Assembly: GCA_021813435.1 (NCBI GenBank)
Contig: JAKAKR010000004.1
Coordinates: 1 to 64,000, forward strand
Direction: 5' to 3'
From: Nanobdellota archaeon
GTDB lineage: Archaea; Nanobdellota; Nanobdellia; Woesearchaeales; UBA9642
DNA: 64,000 nt
The notes beneath the pieces are model-generated. The model saw only the letters and a list, made by a program, of their open reading frames with translations. It was not told the origin of the DNA and ran no database searches. Each line of letters opens with the position of its first letter. Position 1 is the stretch's first letter. Positions 9,274-19,004 of the stretch are shown in pieces. The translations under genes and the position numbers were made by a program.

Positions 9274-10011
9274 ATGAAACTCGTCCTAGCGGAAACAAAA
9301 CTCATCAAAGAGCCAATCACCATCATCTCAGACCTGGTGACTGAGGCAAAATTCAAGATCAAGAAGGATTCTATAGAGCTTGTCGCCATGGATCCCGCAA
9401 ATGTTGCCATGGTCGTATTCCGGCTCCTCAGCTCAGCATTCGCCGAGTATGCAGTCAAGGAAGAGACTACCATTGCAATCAACCTCAACAATCTCAAGCA
9501 GGTACTTCGCAGGATCAAGGGCAATGATAACCTCATGATGGAGTTGAACGAGAATAAGCTCAAGCTCACGCTTTCCGGTGGAACAGTCAGGACTTTCTTT
9601 CTCCCGCTTATTGATATTGACGAGAAAGAGCAGCGCATCCCGGATCTGAAATTCAAGACCACTATCGGATGCCCGTCAACCATGCTCAGCGATGCGATCG
9701 AGGATGTCGAGATTGTCGCAGAATCAGTCACTTTCAGTGTTGAGGACAAGAAATTCACTGTCTCTGCCTCAGGCGATTCCAGTAAGGCCATGGTCGAGAT
9801 CAAGGCCGCAGATGATGTTGCCATCAAGACCGAGGAGAAAGTCAAGTCCAAATACTCGATTGAATATCTCAAGAAGATGATGCAGGGCGGAAAGATCTCG
9901 GGGACTGTCACACTCTCCTTCAACAAGGATTATCCCCTGAAGCTCGAATACAAGGAAGTCGACAAGATCCAGATGATGTTCATCCTTGCACCACGAATCG
10001 AAAACGACTAA
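9274..10011 (+). CDS. pcn: DNA polymerase sliding clamp PCNA
   Basis: This 245-aa clamp encircles DNA as a trimer and tethers replicative polymerases, FEN1, ligase and other repair enzymes. The start MKLVLAETKLIKEPI, the internal AMDPANVAMV segment (usually LAMDPSHVAMV) and the C-terminal LAPRIEND are PCNA hallmarks. The frame is open upstream to 9136, but the ATG at 9274 follows a GGGGGA ribosome site at 9262-9267, and the resulting length is typical. A TATA-like AATTTTTAAATG lies about 50 nt upstream. It is the only evident core replication gene here. Confidence 0.95.
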   Translation: MKLVLAETKLIKEPITIISDLVTEAKFKIKKDSIELVAMDPANVAMVVFRLLSSAFAEYAVKEETTIAINLNNLKQVLRRIKGNDNLMMELNENKLKLTLSGGTVRTFFLPLIDIDEKEQRIPDLKFKTTIGCPSTMLSDAIEDVEIVAESVTFSVEDKKFTVSASGDSSKAMVEIKAADDVAIKTEEKVKSKYSIEYLKKMMQGGKISGTVTLSFNKDYPLKLEYKEVDKIQMMFILAPRIEND

Positions 10012-10101
10012 ATCCTTTTTTTGACATTTTTTTTTAATCTCATCAGCGTCATCCGTCAACACACAGTGTTATATCCCAAAAAAGGTGGTGAGGGAATAGT
10101 T

Positions 10102-10628
10102 ATGGCACCAATATCACTTCCTCCCGGGATTTATTCTGCGCGCACTATTGTCTTTCCTGTTCGCAATGATGAAGTGATGCTCGCGCTTGGAATAAAAAAA
10201 GAAAAGCCAGGTTTCGGATTGTATAACGGTTATGGTGGGGGTGTAGAAGCCAGTGACTCCTCCGCAGTTTTGCTGCTGCCCGCGAATTAAAAGAAGAATC
10301 AGGATTGATCGCAAAAGAAGAGCATCTTGATCTTTGTGCTATCATCGATTTCTATTTTCCAAACAAACAATCCTACAGTCAGCGAGTGTTCGTCTTTACC
10401 ACTGCACTATGGACAGGCACGCCGCAACATTCTGATGAGATGGATGTCGGGAAATTCTTCAATCGTAATGCGCTCCCGAAGAATATGTGGGATTCAGATA
10501 GGATATGGCTCAAGGATGTGCTTGCAGGGAAAAAATTCTATGGATACTGCGTCTGGAACGATGACAATAAAACTGTAAAAAGTTTTGCATTCCATGCATT
10601 GGAGAACGCCTATGAACGCAGAAACTAG
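10102..10628 (+). pseudogene. MTH1-like NUDIX hydrolase, frameshifted in the Nudix box
   Basis: Two overlapping frames together encode one MTH1/NUDT1-type 8-oxo-dNTP pyrophosphatase. Frame 1 starts at ATG 10102 behind GGTGGTGAGGG and reads to a stop at 10288-10290, giving GLYNGYGGGVEAS. The second frame reads AARELKEESGL from about 10275 and continues to 10628 with the MTH1-type SDEM, W and KKFYGY segments. The shift falls near the TTTT at 10268-10271, inside the catalytic box. Splicing the frames by a -1 shift restores REL-x-EESG, but with one extra residue and Asp for the first box Glu. It may be a real pseudogene, an assembly error or recoding; I cannot tell which. Confidence 0.75.
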
Positions 10629-10766
10629 GATAACGACCATGCGCAAAGCAGAAAGCCTTCTTGTCATTTCTGTGCAACGCTTTCTTTTGAGATACTGACC
10701 CTCATTTCCTACTACTACTTCTGAGCGTGTACATAATTTTATAAAACAGGACGCGCAAGGGAAAGC

Positions 10767-11687
10767 ATGACTAAGATTGCAATTGTTGGCGCAGGGGCAG
10801 TGGGATCGACTGCAGCGTATGCGCTCCTCTTGCAGGGCATTGCCCATGAAATCGCGCTCATCGATGTCAATAAACAGAAGGCAGAGGGCGAAGCGCTCGA
10901 TTTAGAGCATAGCATGCCCTACCTGCGGCATTCAACACTCACATTCGGCGACGATTACGCATTGTGCACGCGCGCAGATATTGTCGTCATCACTGCAGGC
11001 TTTGCGCAAAAACCCGGCGAGACGCGATTGCAGCTTGTCCAGCGCAATGCAGAATTATTCAAAGTGATGATCCCTAAGATTGCAGTGCATGCGCCGCAGA
11101 GCATCATCGTGGTCGTCACCAATCCTGTCGATATCCTTACGGCACTGACACTCAAATATTCCGGATTCCCAAAATCCCTGGTCTTTGGCACAGGTACTGC
11201 GCTTGATACTGCACGATTCAGATATCTTCTCGGTGAATCCCTGCACATCAATCCCAAAAGCATCCACACTTTTATCCTTGGAGAGCATGGCGACTCTGAA
11301 TTCCCTGTCCTTTCAACCGCAAATGTTGGTGGATTGCGACTGGAATATGTTGAAGGGTACAGTCCAGAGATTGCGCAGAACGCATTCCTGCATACCAAGA
11401 ATGCTGCCTATGAAATCATCTCAAAGAAGGGCGCAACCTTCTACGCTATCGGCGTTGTCATCAGCAGGATCTGCAAGGCAATCCTTGAAGACCAACATGA
11501 GGTCATGCCTCTCTCAACCTGGATTGATAATTACTATGATGTATGCAATCTCTGCATCAGTACGCCCTGCGTCATCGGCAGGGACGGGGTTGAGCGCAAG
11601 ATACAGCTCCCGCTCAATGAGCCGGAGGTTGCAGCGCTCAGAAATTCCGGAAAGATTCTCAAGGAGATATTGGACAAGATCGTGTAA
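10767..11687 (+). CDS. ldh: L-lactate dehydrogenase
   Basis: This 306-aa NAD-dependent enzyme interconverts pyruvate and lactate, regenerating NAD+ in fermentation. The Rossmann motif GAGAVG is at residues 8-13. The catalytic His is in ILGEHGDSEF (about 175). The substrate loop reads AQKPGETR, with Gln where malate dehydrogenases have Arg, which supports lactate over malate. A TATA-like AATTTTATAAAAC lies about 26 nt before the ATG, giving a leaderless mRNA. With GAPDH and pyruvate phosphate dikinase elsewhere in the window it suggests a fermentative lower-glycolysis route. Confidence 0.92.
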   Translation: MTKIAIVGAGAVGSTAAYALLLQGIAHEIALIDVNKQKAEGEALDLEHSMPYLRHSTLTFGDDYALCTRADIVVITAGFAQKPGETRLQLVQRNAELFKVMIPKIAVHAPQSIIVVVTNPVDILTALTLKYSGFPKSLVFGTGTALDTARFRYLLGESLHINPKSIHTFILGEHGDSEFPVLSTANVGGLRLEYVEGYSPEIAQNAFLHTKNAAYEIISKKGATFYAIGVVISRICKAILEDQHEVMPLSTWIDNYYDVCNLCISTPCVIGRDGVERKIQLPLNEPEVAALRNSGKILKEILDKIV

Positions 11688-11805
11688 TCCTGCGGTTGTG
11701 CTTACTGTTATACAATCGCAATCATTCTTGTTATCGCTTCTGCCATCACTTCAGGATACCTACTATAAAAAAGAAACCTATATAAAGAGGATATGATTTC
11801 CTATA

Positions 11806-12171
11806 ATGATGAACAAGAATTGCACCATCTACAGATCATATGACATTATCGGCAAGAAGTGGTCGCTTCTGGTACTCTTCGAATTATACCGTCATGACAT
11901 GCAGGAAAAACGCTACTCTGAACTCAAGCGTGCATTGCCTGGCATCACTCCAAAACTCCTCTCCCTTCGTCTCAAAGAGCTCGAAAGAGAAGGGCTCATC
12001 ACAAAGACCATTGATGCAAAGACATTCCCGGTCAAATCAATCTACAAATTGACCAAGTCCGGCGAGGAATTCATCGACATCATCAAGTCGCTCAAGAAAT
12101 GGTCATTGAAATGGCATGTCAAGAGCGCGCACTGCAAGAATACTGATTGTCGGTATTGCGACCTGATCTGA
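11806..12171 (+). CDS. HxlR-family winged-helix transcription regulator
   Basis: This 121-aa protein begins with the HxlR pattern, in which IGKKWSLLVLFEL is followed by RYSELKRALPGITPKLLSLRLKELE, the DNA-binding winged helix (about 14-85). HxlR proteins bind DNA as dimers and often respond to redox or aldehyde signals. The C-terminus has three Cys in HCKNTDCRYCDL (about 109-120), which could bind a metal or sense redox state; that is an inference. A TATA-like CCTATATAAAG lies about 25 nt upstream. The target may be the neighbouring antiporter, but no operator was identified. Confidence 0.85.
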   Translation: MMNKNCTIYRSYDIIGKKWSLLVLFELYRHDMQEKRYSELKRALPGITPKLLSLRLKELEREGLITKTIDAKTFPVKSIYKLTKSGEEFIDIIKSLKKWSLKWHVKSAHCKNTDCRYCDLI

Positions 12172-12275
12172 TTTCTGGTACAGTTCTCATCATTATTTTT
12201 CCATTAACTCCTCTCATGAACCGCTGGCAATTACAATAATCTTTATAAATGATCTCTTGCAGAAATACTTGTACT

Positions 12276-13466
12276 ATGCTTGCAGGATTTTTTTCAAGTG
12301 TTGAATTCCAGATGAGCCTTTTGCTCTTTGTTGCTCTCGGCGGATATCTTATTGCATCAAAGATCAACCAGTCTGCCATCATCGGGGTCATCTTTGCAGG
12401 ACTGCTCATCGGTCCGAGCGTTCTTGGGCTTATCACCTACACTGACTTTGTACGAAGCATTGCGCAGCTTGGCGCAGTCATCCTCCTCTTTGTCATCGGA
12501 CTCGAGTTCAAGATGCTGGACATCTTCAAATGGAAATATGCCCTGATCGCATTCATCGGAGTGGTGATCCCCTGGATCGGCGGCTATGGGGTTGCAAAAC
12601 TCTTCGGCTATGACCTTGCGGCCGCAGTATTTATCGGTACAGCGCTCACTGCAACAAGCGTTGCAATCACCGCGAATGTACTGCGTGAAATGGGAAAATT
12701 GCAGTCCGATGTCGCAAAGGCAATCATCGGCGCCGCAGTCATCGACGACATTCTCGGGCTCCTCTTTCTTTCAACTTCTGCGCAGATCGCATCAAGCAGC
12801 ATCTCATTCCTCTCGATTGCATGGATATTTCTTAAGGCCATCGCATTTGTCATCCTCGGGTCAGTCTTTGGCGCAATCTACCTCAGTAAGTTCATACGCA
12901 AGATCGACAATAGCAAATATGCAATGAAATACCCGGAAATAGTATTCATCTTTGCAATGATGATTGCATTTCTCTACGCGCTCATCGCAGAATCCATCGG
13001 TCTTTCCGGAATCATCGGAGGGTTCATCGCAGGAGTCTCGCTCGAAGGAGTCATGGTCAAACACGGCAAGAGCTACAAGGAAGGCGCCGAGTACCTGCAG
13101 ATTATCTTTGCATCCATATTCTTCATCTCGCTGGGGATACTCACAGACATCCATGCACTGACCTGGGGGGTCCTGCTCTTCCTCATTGTCATCACGCTCA
13201 TGGCGATTGTGACTAAACTCTTCGGATGCTATATTCCGGCAAAACTCTCCGGGCTCTCGCACAAGGATGCGTTTGCAGTCGGATTTGGGATGACGCCCCG
13301 CGGCGAAGTCGCAATGATTGTCGCGCTCATCGGACTGAATGCCGGACTCATACAGCAGGACATCTATGTATCCATTGTATTCATGAGTCTCATCACGACA
13401 ATCATCACCCCTATTGTGCTCCGGAAATGGTTCTTCAAGATCCCGGTCAAGAAATCAATATTCTAG
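12276..13466 (+). CDS. CPA2-family cation/proton antiporter (KefB/NapA-like)
   Basis: This is an integral membrane protein of about 396 aa with about 12 hydrophobic helices and no C-terminal RCK/TrkA-N domain. The helix-5 segment AVIDDILGLLFL carries the Asp pair typical of electrogenic CPA2 exchangers, and GMTPRGEVAMI near the end is a family signature. It probably exchanges Na+ or K+ for H+. The ATG at 12276 is preferred because CTTTATAAAT (12241-12250) lies about 30 nt upstream and overlaps the earlier in-frame ATG at 12249. With the P-type H+-ATPase 3 kb away it points to active ion homeostasis. Confidence 0.88.
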   Translation: MLAGFFSSVEFQMSLLLFVALGGYLIASKINQSAIIGVIFAGLLIGPSVLGLITYTDFVRSIAQLGAVILLFVIGLEFKMLDIFKWKYALIAFIGVVIPWIGGYGVAKLFGYDLAAAVFIGTALTATSVAITANVLREMGKLQSDVAKAIIGAAVIDDILGLLFLSTSAQIASSSISFLSIAWIFLKAIAFVILGSVFGAIYLSKFIRKIDNSKYAMKYPEIVFIFAMMIAFLYALIAESIGLSGIIGGFIAGVSLEGVMVKHGKSYKEGAEYLQIIFASIFFISLGILTDIHALTWGVLLFLIVITLMAIVTKLFGCYIPAKLSGLSHKDAFAVGFGMTPRGEVAMIVALIGLNAGLIQQDIYVSIVFMSLITTIITPIVLRKWFFKIPVKKSIF

Positions 13467-13548
13467 ATAGATAAAATAAATAAAAAAATAAACAAACAAA
13501 AAACAGGCGAACAAAAAATATATAAACAATCAGTTCCGGTACTCTGCA

Positions 13549-14139
13549 ATGGAACTTTCTCTCATTGAAGGATGGACAACAGTCCAATCACTCTTATTAT
13601 TCCTGATCGGTGTTGCAGTATATGCAGTCTTTATTTTTATATTCTATAAATTCCTTGCACGCAAGGACCTCTTCAAGATCGATCTCTCAAAATATAACAC
13701 GACAAGAAACCCGTTGTGGAAAAAGACATTGCGCGTCATCTTCTATGTCCTCGAACATATCCTCGTCTATCCGGTGTTTGTAATCTTTTGGTTTGGGATA
13801 CTGGGATTATTGCTTGCATTCCTCTCCAAAAATGAAGGCGCCCAGACCATCCTTCTTGTGACTGCAGCAGTCATCGGGTCTGTGCGCATCACTGCGTATA
13901 TCAGTGAGAATCTTTCCAATGATCTTGCAAAAATGCTCCCCTTTGCACTCCTCGGCATATTCCTTATTGATATCAGTTATTTCTCCATTGACCATACCCA
14001 AAAAGTCGTCTTTGACGTATTGCCGCTCTGGAATACTATCGTGTATTACATCATATTCATCATCCTTTTGGAATTGTTCCTGCGATTCGCGTATGAGACT
14101 ATTTTTTTTATGATCCATAAGCGTGCAAGAAAGGATTGA
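13549..14139 (+). CDS. Hypothetical multi-pass membrane protein
   Basis: This 196-aa protein has about five hydrophobic helices and a short positively charged C-terminus (HKRARKD). No family is recognised. The motif-poor sequence has acidic and Asn residues between helices (ENLSND, about 121-126). A TATA-like AAATATATAAAC lies about 28 nt upstream. It follows the antiporter on the same strand but appears to have its own promoter. Confidence 0.7.
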   Translation: MELSLIEGWTTVQSLLLFLIGVAVYAVFIFIFYKFLARKDLFKIDLSKYNTTRNPLWKKTLRVIFYVLEHILVYPVFVIFWFGILGLLLAFLSKNEGAQTILLVTAAVIGSVRITAYISENLSNDLAKMLPFALLGIFLIDISYFSIDHTQKVVFDVLPLWNTIVYYIIFIILLELFLRFAYETIFFMIHKRARKD

Positions 14140-14168
14140 TTGACGTAAACAAGAAACCAGTACTCTTC

Positions 14169-16580
14169 TTATTGATTCATCCGTTTGTATATTGCAACCT
14201 TGATGAGATCAGTAATCAGGAAGAGCAGTATCGCATAGAGCCAGACAAAGAGTGCAAGATCCCAACCTGCAGGCGCAATAAATATTCCATAGACTGCAAT
14301 AATTGTTGCAATGATCTGTGTTCCTATAGTTGCAATGAGCAGTGATCGCTTCGGTGCAACACCCCAGAATGGTCCCTCGGTTCTTACTGCAAAAAGCAAA
14401 AGATGCCCTCCGATTGCTAATTTAAGGAATAACAGCGTCTGCACGAGCGTCTTGCTGAGATGCAGTACATGCAAACCGATGTAGAGGAATGTAAATGAAG
14501 AGATGACCCCGATGATTCCAAGAAACGTTGCCATCTTAAGCATCTTCTTGACTTCCCAGCGGACAGGCTTAGGATGCGCAACCACAGTATCATAAGCGAT
14601 GGTGATGATGGGGAGGTCATTAAGCAGGACAAGAAGAACGATCATGATGGCGCTGATCGGATAGAATCCGAGCAGGGCGATGGAAAGCGTGATGAAAAGC
14701 ATGATTCGCAGTGTCTCAGCAATCCTGTAGAGCGCATAATTATGCATGCGTTGGAAGATGTTTCTGCTCTCTGTGATGGCGTCGATGATGACTGTAGTCC
14801 CTGGTCTTGTTAGGACAAGATCTGCTGATGCCCGCGCAGCGTCAGTTGCATTCGCAACTGCGATACCGATATTTGCTTTTTTCAATGCCGGCGCATCATT
14901 GACTCCGTCGCCAGTCATGCCGACAATATGGTCATGATCCTCTAATACCTTGACAATAGTATACTTATCCTCAGGAAATACCTCTGAAACCCCATTTGCA
15001 AGCTTGAGTGCGATATATGAGTCCGATGAATCATTGAGCGTCTTTACTGCAATGATCCTATCACCGATCCCAACCTTGCGCGCAATATTTTGCGTGACTG
15101 CCTGATAATCACCAGTGATGACCTTGACATCAACACCCATTTCCTGCGCAGCACGCAGTGTCTCAGCAGAATCTGAACGGGGCGGGTCATATAATGCAAG
15201 GATTCCCGCATATTCCCAGTGCGATCCCTTCTTTACTGCAACGCCCAGCGCCCGCTCGCCCGAAGATGCAAAGAATTCTACCTGTTTTTCTACCAGTGCA
15301 TGTATCTTTGCATCTTTCTTGGTGAGTGCAAGAATGACCTGCGGCGCGCCCTTTGCAACTATCAGGCGCTTATTCTTGTAGATGATTTCTGCCTGCGAAT
15401 ATTTTGAGACAGGATCATACGGCGTGAATGATTTGACCGTATACGATGCAAGAAGCTTTGTACATGACTGGTCATCTGATGCCTTTGCAATGATTGCCGC
15501 ATCAATCGGGTCAACATCTTCCTTGCGCGATGCAAGAACGCCATAACAGAGTACATCCCTTTCGCTATATTTTCCGATAGTCTTGACGCGCGAGACAGTG
15601 ATATTATTCTCAGTGATGGTGCCGGTCTTATCGACGCAGAGTATGTCCATGCTTGCCATCTCTTCGATGGCAGTCATCTTGCGCACAATTGCTTCCTTGC
15701 GCGCAAGATTAAGCGCGCCGATAGCAAGCGTCACTGAAAGGATCGCCGGAAGCCCTGCAGGAATCGATGCGACCACAAGGATAAGGATGAATTGGAGTGT
15801 CAAGCGCAGATCCTCATGCCGGAAAAACGCAAAGAGGAATATGACGACTGCAAGGATGAGTGCGACCCGGATGAGATAATTTCCGATCTTGATGATGTTC
15901 TTCTGGAATTGTCCTTCATCGGCGGATTTCTCTGCAAGTGTTGCAGTCTTTCCAAAATAGGTCTTCATTCCGATACTGCTGACGCGCGCATCCATCTCCC
16001 CGCGCTTGACAATCGCTCCAGAATATGCGATCGCTGACTCCTTTTTCTCGACAGGCAATGATTCCCCGGTAAGGACTGACTCATCCAACAGGAGGTATCC
16101 TGTGCCGCAAAGCGTGACATCTGCCGGGACAATGTCGCCCTGGCGCAGACGGATATAATCGTCAATAACCAGTTCGCGCGATGGAATCTGGACCCAGGAT
16201 CCGTCACGCAGGACGCGCGCACGCAATGCAAGCCGGCTCTTCAAATGCTCGATCGCATTATCCGCGTTATATTCCTGGAAGAAGCCAACCAGTACATTGA
16301 TGATGAGCAGTGCAAGAATAATATAGAAATCAGCCCATTCATGATTGATTGCAGAGAGAACGATTGCAACTTCAATCATCCCAGGGATTGGGCCCCAGAA
16401 ATATTTGAGGAATTTAAGAAAGGGATGCGTCTTTTCTTCAAGGATCTCGTTGTATCCGTCGCGGGAGAGCCGCATTGCTGCTTCAGCATTGGAAAGACCC
16501 TGCGCTGAATCAGATTTTTGATCACTGATATTTGCTCCTGCAGAAACAGTGTCCTCTTTTCCCTCTTTTTTACTCACCAT
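14169..16580 (-). CDS. P-type H+-ATPase (P3A, plasma-membrane type)
   Basis: This is an ATP-driven cation pump of about 803 aa. It has the N-terminal cytoplasmic segment ending GYNEI, TGES in the actuator domain, the phosphorylation site D317-K-T-G-T, the KGAPQ nucleotide-binding motif, and GDGVNDAPAL at the hinge. Ten hydrophobic helices are visible. DPPR and the absence of metal-binding N-terminal domains place it with P3A proton pumps rather than heavy-metal pumps. The frame extends to 16631, but a TATA-like TTTATATTAG (about 16632-16645) puts the transcription start near 16614, so the ATG at 16580 is more likely. It probably energises the membrane by proton extrusion. Confidence 0.9.
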   Translation of the reverse strand: MVSKKEGKEDTVSAGANISDQKSDSAQGLSNAEAAMRLSRDGYNEILEEKTHPFLKFLKYFWGPIPGMIEVAIVLSAINHEWADFYIILALLIINVLVGFFQEYNADNAIEHLKSRLALRARVLRDGSWVQIPSRELVIDDYIRLRQGDIVPADVTLCGTGYLLLDESVLTGESLPVEKKESAIAYSGAIVKRGEMDARVSSIGMKTYFGKTATLAEKSADEGQFQKNIIKIGNYLIRVALILAVVIFLFAFFRHEDLRLTLQFILILVVASIPAGLPAILSVTLAIGALNLARKEAIVRKMTAIEEMASMDILCVDKTGTITENNITVSRVKTIGKYSERDVLCYGVLASRKEDVDPIDAAIIAKASDDQSCTKLLASYTVKSFTPYDPVSKYSQAEIIYKNKRLIVAKGAPQVILALTKKDAKIHALVEKQVEFFASSGERALGVAVKKGSHWEYAGILALYDPPRSDSAETLRAAQEMGVDVKVITGDYQAVTQNIARKVGIGDRIIAVKTLNDSSDSYIALKLANGVSEVFPEDKYTIVKVLEDHDHIVGMTGDGVNDAPALKKANIGIAVANATDAARASADLVLTRPGTTVIIDAITESRNIFQRMHNYALYRIAETLRIMLFITLSIALLGFYPISAIMIVLLVLLNDLPIITIAYDTVVAHPKPVRWEVKKMLKMATFLGIIGVISSFTFLYIGLHVLHLSKTLVQTLLFLKLAIGGHLLLFAVRTEGPFWGVAPKRSLLIATIGTQIIATIIAVYGIFIAPAGWDLALFVWLYAILLFLITDLIKVAIYKRMNQ

Positions 16581-16663
16581 GCGCGTAATATTCTCACCGA
16601 TAATTCTTACCAATAGGATTCCGCAACTCATCTAATATAAATCTTATGAAAATTCATTATGAA

Positions 16664-16712
16664 GACTGCAGGATGCACGTGGGTTCATGGTGCACGTTAT
16701 AGTGCATCAGTC
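16664..16712. repeat. Imperfect hairpin downstream of the methionine sulfoxide reductase gene
   Basis: GACTG (16664-16668) and ATGCAC (16673-16678) together pair with GTGCATCAGTC (16702-16712), with a 4-nt bulge on the left arm. It starts 36 nt past the MsrBA stop and ahead of the ATPase promoter, so it could be a 3' processing or termination structure. There is no clear U-tract. Confidence 0.35.
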
Positions 16713-16747
16713 ATTTCATTCACCATACGTAGAGTAGGGTTCAATAC

Positions 16748-17758
16748 TTAAACATCGCGCACCACATGACACACAAGTCCCGGATGCTTCTTGTAATAAT
16801 CCTGATGATAATCTTCTGCAGGATAGAATGTCTTGAACGGCACAATCTGTGTCGCGATCGGCCTGTCAAACACCTTTTTTGCGGCAAATGCTGTCTTGCT
16901 CTCTTCTGCAATCCTCTGCTGCTCGGGTGAATTATAGAAGATGACAGAGCGGTACTGCGTACCCACATCCGGACCCTGACGGTCGACCTGCGTCGGGTCA
17001 TGGACACGCCAGAAATAATCGACAAGCTGGCGGTAGGATATCTGCGCGGGATCAAAAATGATCTGGACAGATTCTGCGTGGCCGGTAGTTCCGGAACTCA
17101 CCTCTTCATACGTGGGATTTATGGTTGTCCCCCCGGAATATCCGGCAGTCACTGCAATGACTCCGGACAGGTTCTCGAAGAGTTTTTGCGTACCCCAGAA
17201 GCATCCACCGGCAAATGTCGCATTCTCAAAATGAAAGAGTGATTTATACGCACTGTATCCTTCCTTATCCAGATCTGCATAGGGGACGAACCTGAGCGAC
17301 GCGGAATTGATGCAGTATCTCAAGCTTCCATTCGGTCCGTCATCAAACACATGGCCGAGATGTGATGCATTAGTATGCACTTCAATGCGCTGCATGCCAA
17401 GACTGCTGTCATTCCTTTCTGCAATGCTTGCATTCGCAAGCGGCCTTGTGAAACTGGGCCAGCCAGTCCCGGAATCAAACTTGTCAAGACTGCTGAATAA
17501 TGGCTTGCCGGTATTGATATCGACGTAGATTCCCGGGCGATGCTCATTCCAGTATGCATTATGGAATGCCGGTTCAGTGCCGCATTGCTGGGTGACATAC
17601 TGCGAGAGATTTCCGTATTGATCAGGCGAATTATCCGCTTCAGGATTTGTCTTGTTATTTTTTTTCATTTCGACCCCTCCGCTGCACGCCGTAAGCAGCA
17701 CTGCAAGCAGCAGGATACTTGCAGCAATGACTGGCATGAGAACCATCCCTTTACGCAT
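16748..17758 (-). CDS. Fused methionine sulfoxide reductase MsrB-MsrA, lipoprotein
   Basis: The protein is about 336 aa. A signal peptide with lipobox LLTAC places Cys25 as the lipid-modified N-terminus, so the enzyme acts outside the membrane. The MsrB domain comes first, with HLGHVF and the catalytic RYC149 followed by INSASLRF. It lacks the usual two CxxC zinc pairs, so it is the zinc-free form. The MsrA domain follows, with catalytic GC186FWG, YSGG and GHAE. Together they reduce both epimers of methionine sulfoxide on extracellular proteins. The ATG at 17758 is about 25 nt from a CATATAAACC box. The B-then-A order with a lipobox is unusual for an archaeon. Confidence 0.93.
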   Translation of the reverse strand: MRKGMVLMPVIAASILLLAVLLTACSGGVEMKKNNKTNPEADNSPDQYGNLSQYVTQQCGTEPAFHNAYWNEHRPGIYVDINTGKPLFSSLDKFDSGTGWPSFTRPLANASIAERNDSSLGMQRIEVHTNASHLGHVFDDGPNGSLRYCINSASLRFVPYADLDKEGYSAYKSLFHFENATFAGGCFWGTQKLFENLSGVIAVTAGYSGGTTINPTYEEVSSGTTGHAESVQIIFDPAQISYRQLVDYFWRVHDPTQVDRQGPDVGTQYRSVIFYNSPEQQRIAEESKTAFAAKKVFDRPIATQIVPFKTFYPAEDYHQDYYKKHPGLVCHVVRDV

Positions 17759-17914
17759 AAGAATTCCACTACGCAACGGTTTATATGTCTTATGAAGTTC
17801 AAAACTTATTTTTTAAATAGTGGTATTTACCAATTCATTACTCATAGTTCTTGGCATATAAGATCTGATGATTCCCATGATAAGATTTATATATTTAGCA
17901 ATCATGATTCTACG

Positions 17915-18352
17915 ATGCGGCAGGAAAACTTTATCGCTTATTTAAAGAAATTGAAGCCAGAGGATTGGCGCGTAAAAATTAGTACTACTTGGACTGTTAA
18001 GGATGTTGTTGCCCACATGGTTGGCTGGGAGAAGGGAGACGGTGAAGTCATCAAGAAATCCTGGGAAACCAAGAAACCTCCTTGGTTTTATCTAACAGAT
18101 GATTTTGACGAATTCAACAAGAAATCAGTCGAATATTATAGAAGATATACCCCTGCGCAGCTAATAGTTGAGTGGGAGATGTGGCGAGAAAAAGTTCATG
18201 ACGAGATTACTGCAATAGGAAGGGCCAAGCTTCAGTCAAGGCCTGAGTTATTCCGTTGGCTTTTTGAGGATGAAAACAGTGAACATCGGGAGAGTCCTAC
18301 GCATTACGAGCATCATTATCAACAAATCAAGGATGCTTTAAAAAAAGTTTGA
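17915..18352 (+). CDS. DinB-like / ClbS-DfsB family four-helix protein
   Basis: This 145-aa protein has WTVKDVVAHMVGWEKGD near residue 30 and HYEHHYQQI at the C-terminus. It fits the DinB superfamily (ClbS/DfsB, DUF1706), whose members form four-helix bundles, often with three metal-binding His residues and roles in thiol transfer or hydrolysis. The biochemical role here is unknown. The reading frame is open upstream to 17540, but GATTTATATATTT (17884-17896) lies about 25 nt before ATG 17915, so the upstream part is not coding. Its last 26 bp overlap the convergent cysteine hydrolase gene. Confidence 0.75.
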   Translation: MRQENFIAYLKKLKPEDWRVKISTTWTVKDVVAHMVGWEKGDGEVIKKSWETKKPPWFYLTDDFDEFNKKSVEYYRRYTPAQLIVEWEMWREKVHDEITAIGRAKLQSRPELFRWLFEDENSEHRESPTHYEHHYQQIKDALKKV

Positions 18353-18863
18353 GAAATTTCTTCAAATCAACAATCGCTACCTCTTCACGCGTCGCCTTCA
18401 AGTCCTTGAGCGTGAATTCATGCGTCTTTTTGTCGAGCGCCACACAGCAATCTTTGACAATAGTAATTTCAAATCCGCGATCATACGCGTCAGAGACCAG
18501 ACTGCGCACGCAAAGATTAGTCAAGATTCCTGAAACGACAATACCGGTGATACCTTTCAATTCTTTCTCAAGCGACGTCTTATAGAACGGGCTGATCTGA
18601 TACTTTGTAATGACAGTGTCTGATGGTTTGCGGTGGAGTGCTGGAATGATCTTGCTTCGCACCGTCTTATCTGCAAAAATATCTTTGCTATCCTTCTCGA
18701 CATGACGGATAAAGATAATCTTGTCTCCGCGCGCCCTGCAGACATCAATGAGCGCATTGATCTTTTTGATTGTGGGAATAAGATCCTTAGCGTAGTAATC
18801 CGATTCCTTTACAAGCCATTCATTCTCGAGATCGACAAGGATGAGCGCCGAGGGGTTTTTCAT
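18327..18863 (-). CDS. Isochorismatase-like cysteine hydrolase (nicotinamidase type)
   Basis: This 178-aa protein has the catalytic triad of the family: D11 (LILVDLENEW), K87 (VITKYQ) and C118 (SGILTNLCVRSL, with the cis-peptide region before it). Such enzymes hydrolyse nicotinamide, isochorismate or N-carbamoyl compounds, and substrate identity cannot be read from the sequence. It overlaps the DinB-like gene by 26 bp, tail to tail. An AT-rich TATA-like stretch lies upstream at about 18885-18900. Confidence 0.87.
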   Translation of the reverse strand: MKNPSALILVDLENEWLVKESDYYAKDLIPTIKKINALIDVCRARGDKIIFIRHVEKDSKDIFADKTVRSKIIPALHRKPSDTVITKYQISPFYKTSLEKELKGITGIVVSGILTNLCVRSLVSDAYDRGFEITIVKDCCVALDKKTHEFTLKDLKATREEVAIVDLKKFLKLFLKHP

Positions 18864-19004
18864 TGTGTGATTATCGTGTTATAGTTTAAATATTTTTTTA
18901 TCTGATATTTTTATCTAATGATATGACCGTGAATGCGTATTTAATAACTACTTTAAAGTGAGAAATAAAACAAAGTTTATAAATAACGCGTCATACACAA
19001 AGTC

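Noticed and set aside
17540..17914. N-terminal extension of the DinB-like gene
   Set aside because: It is antisense to the MsrBA N-terminus and its promoter, and a TATA box sits just before ATG 17915.
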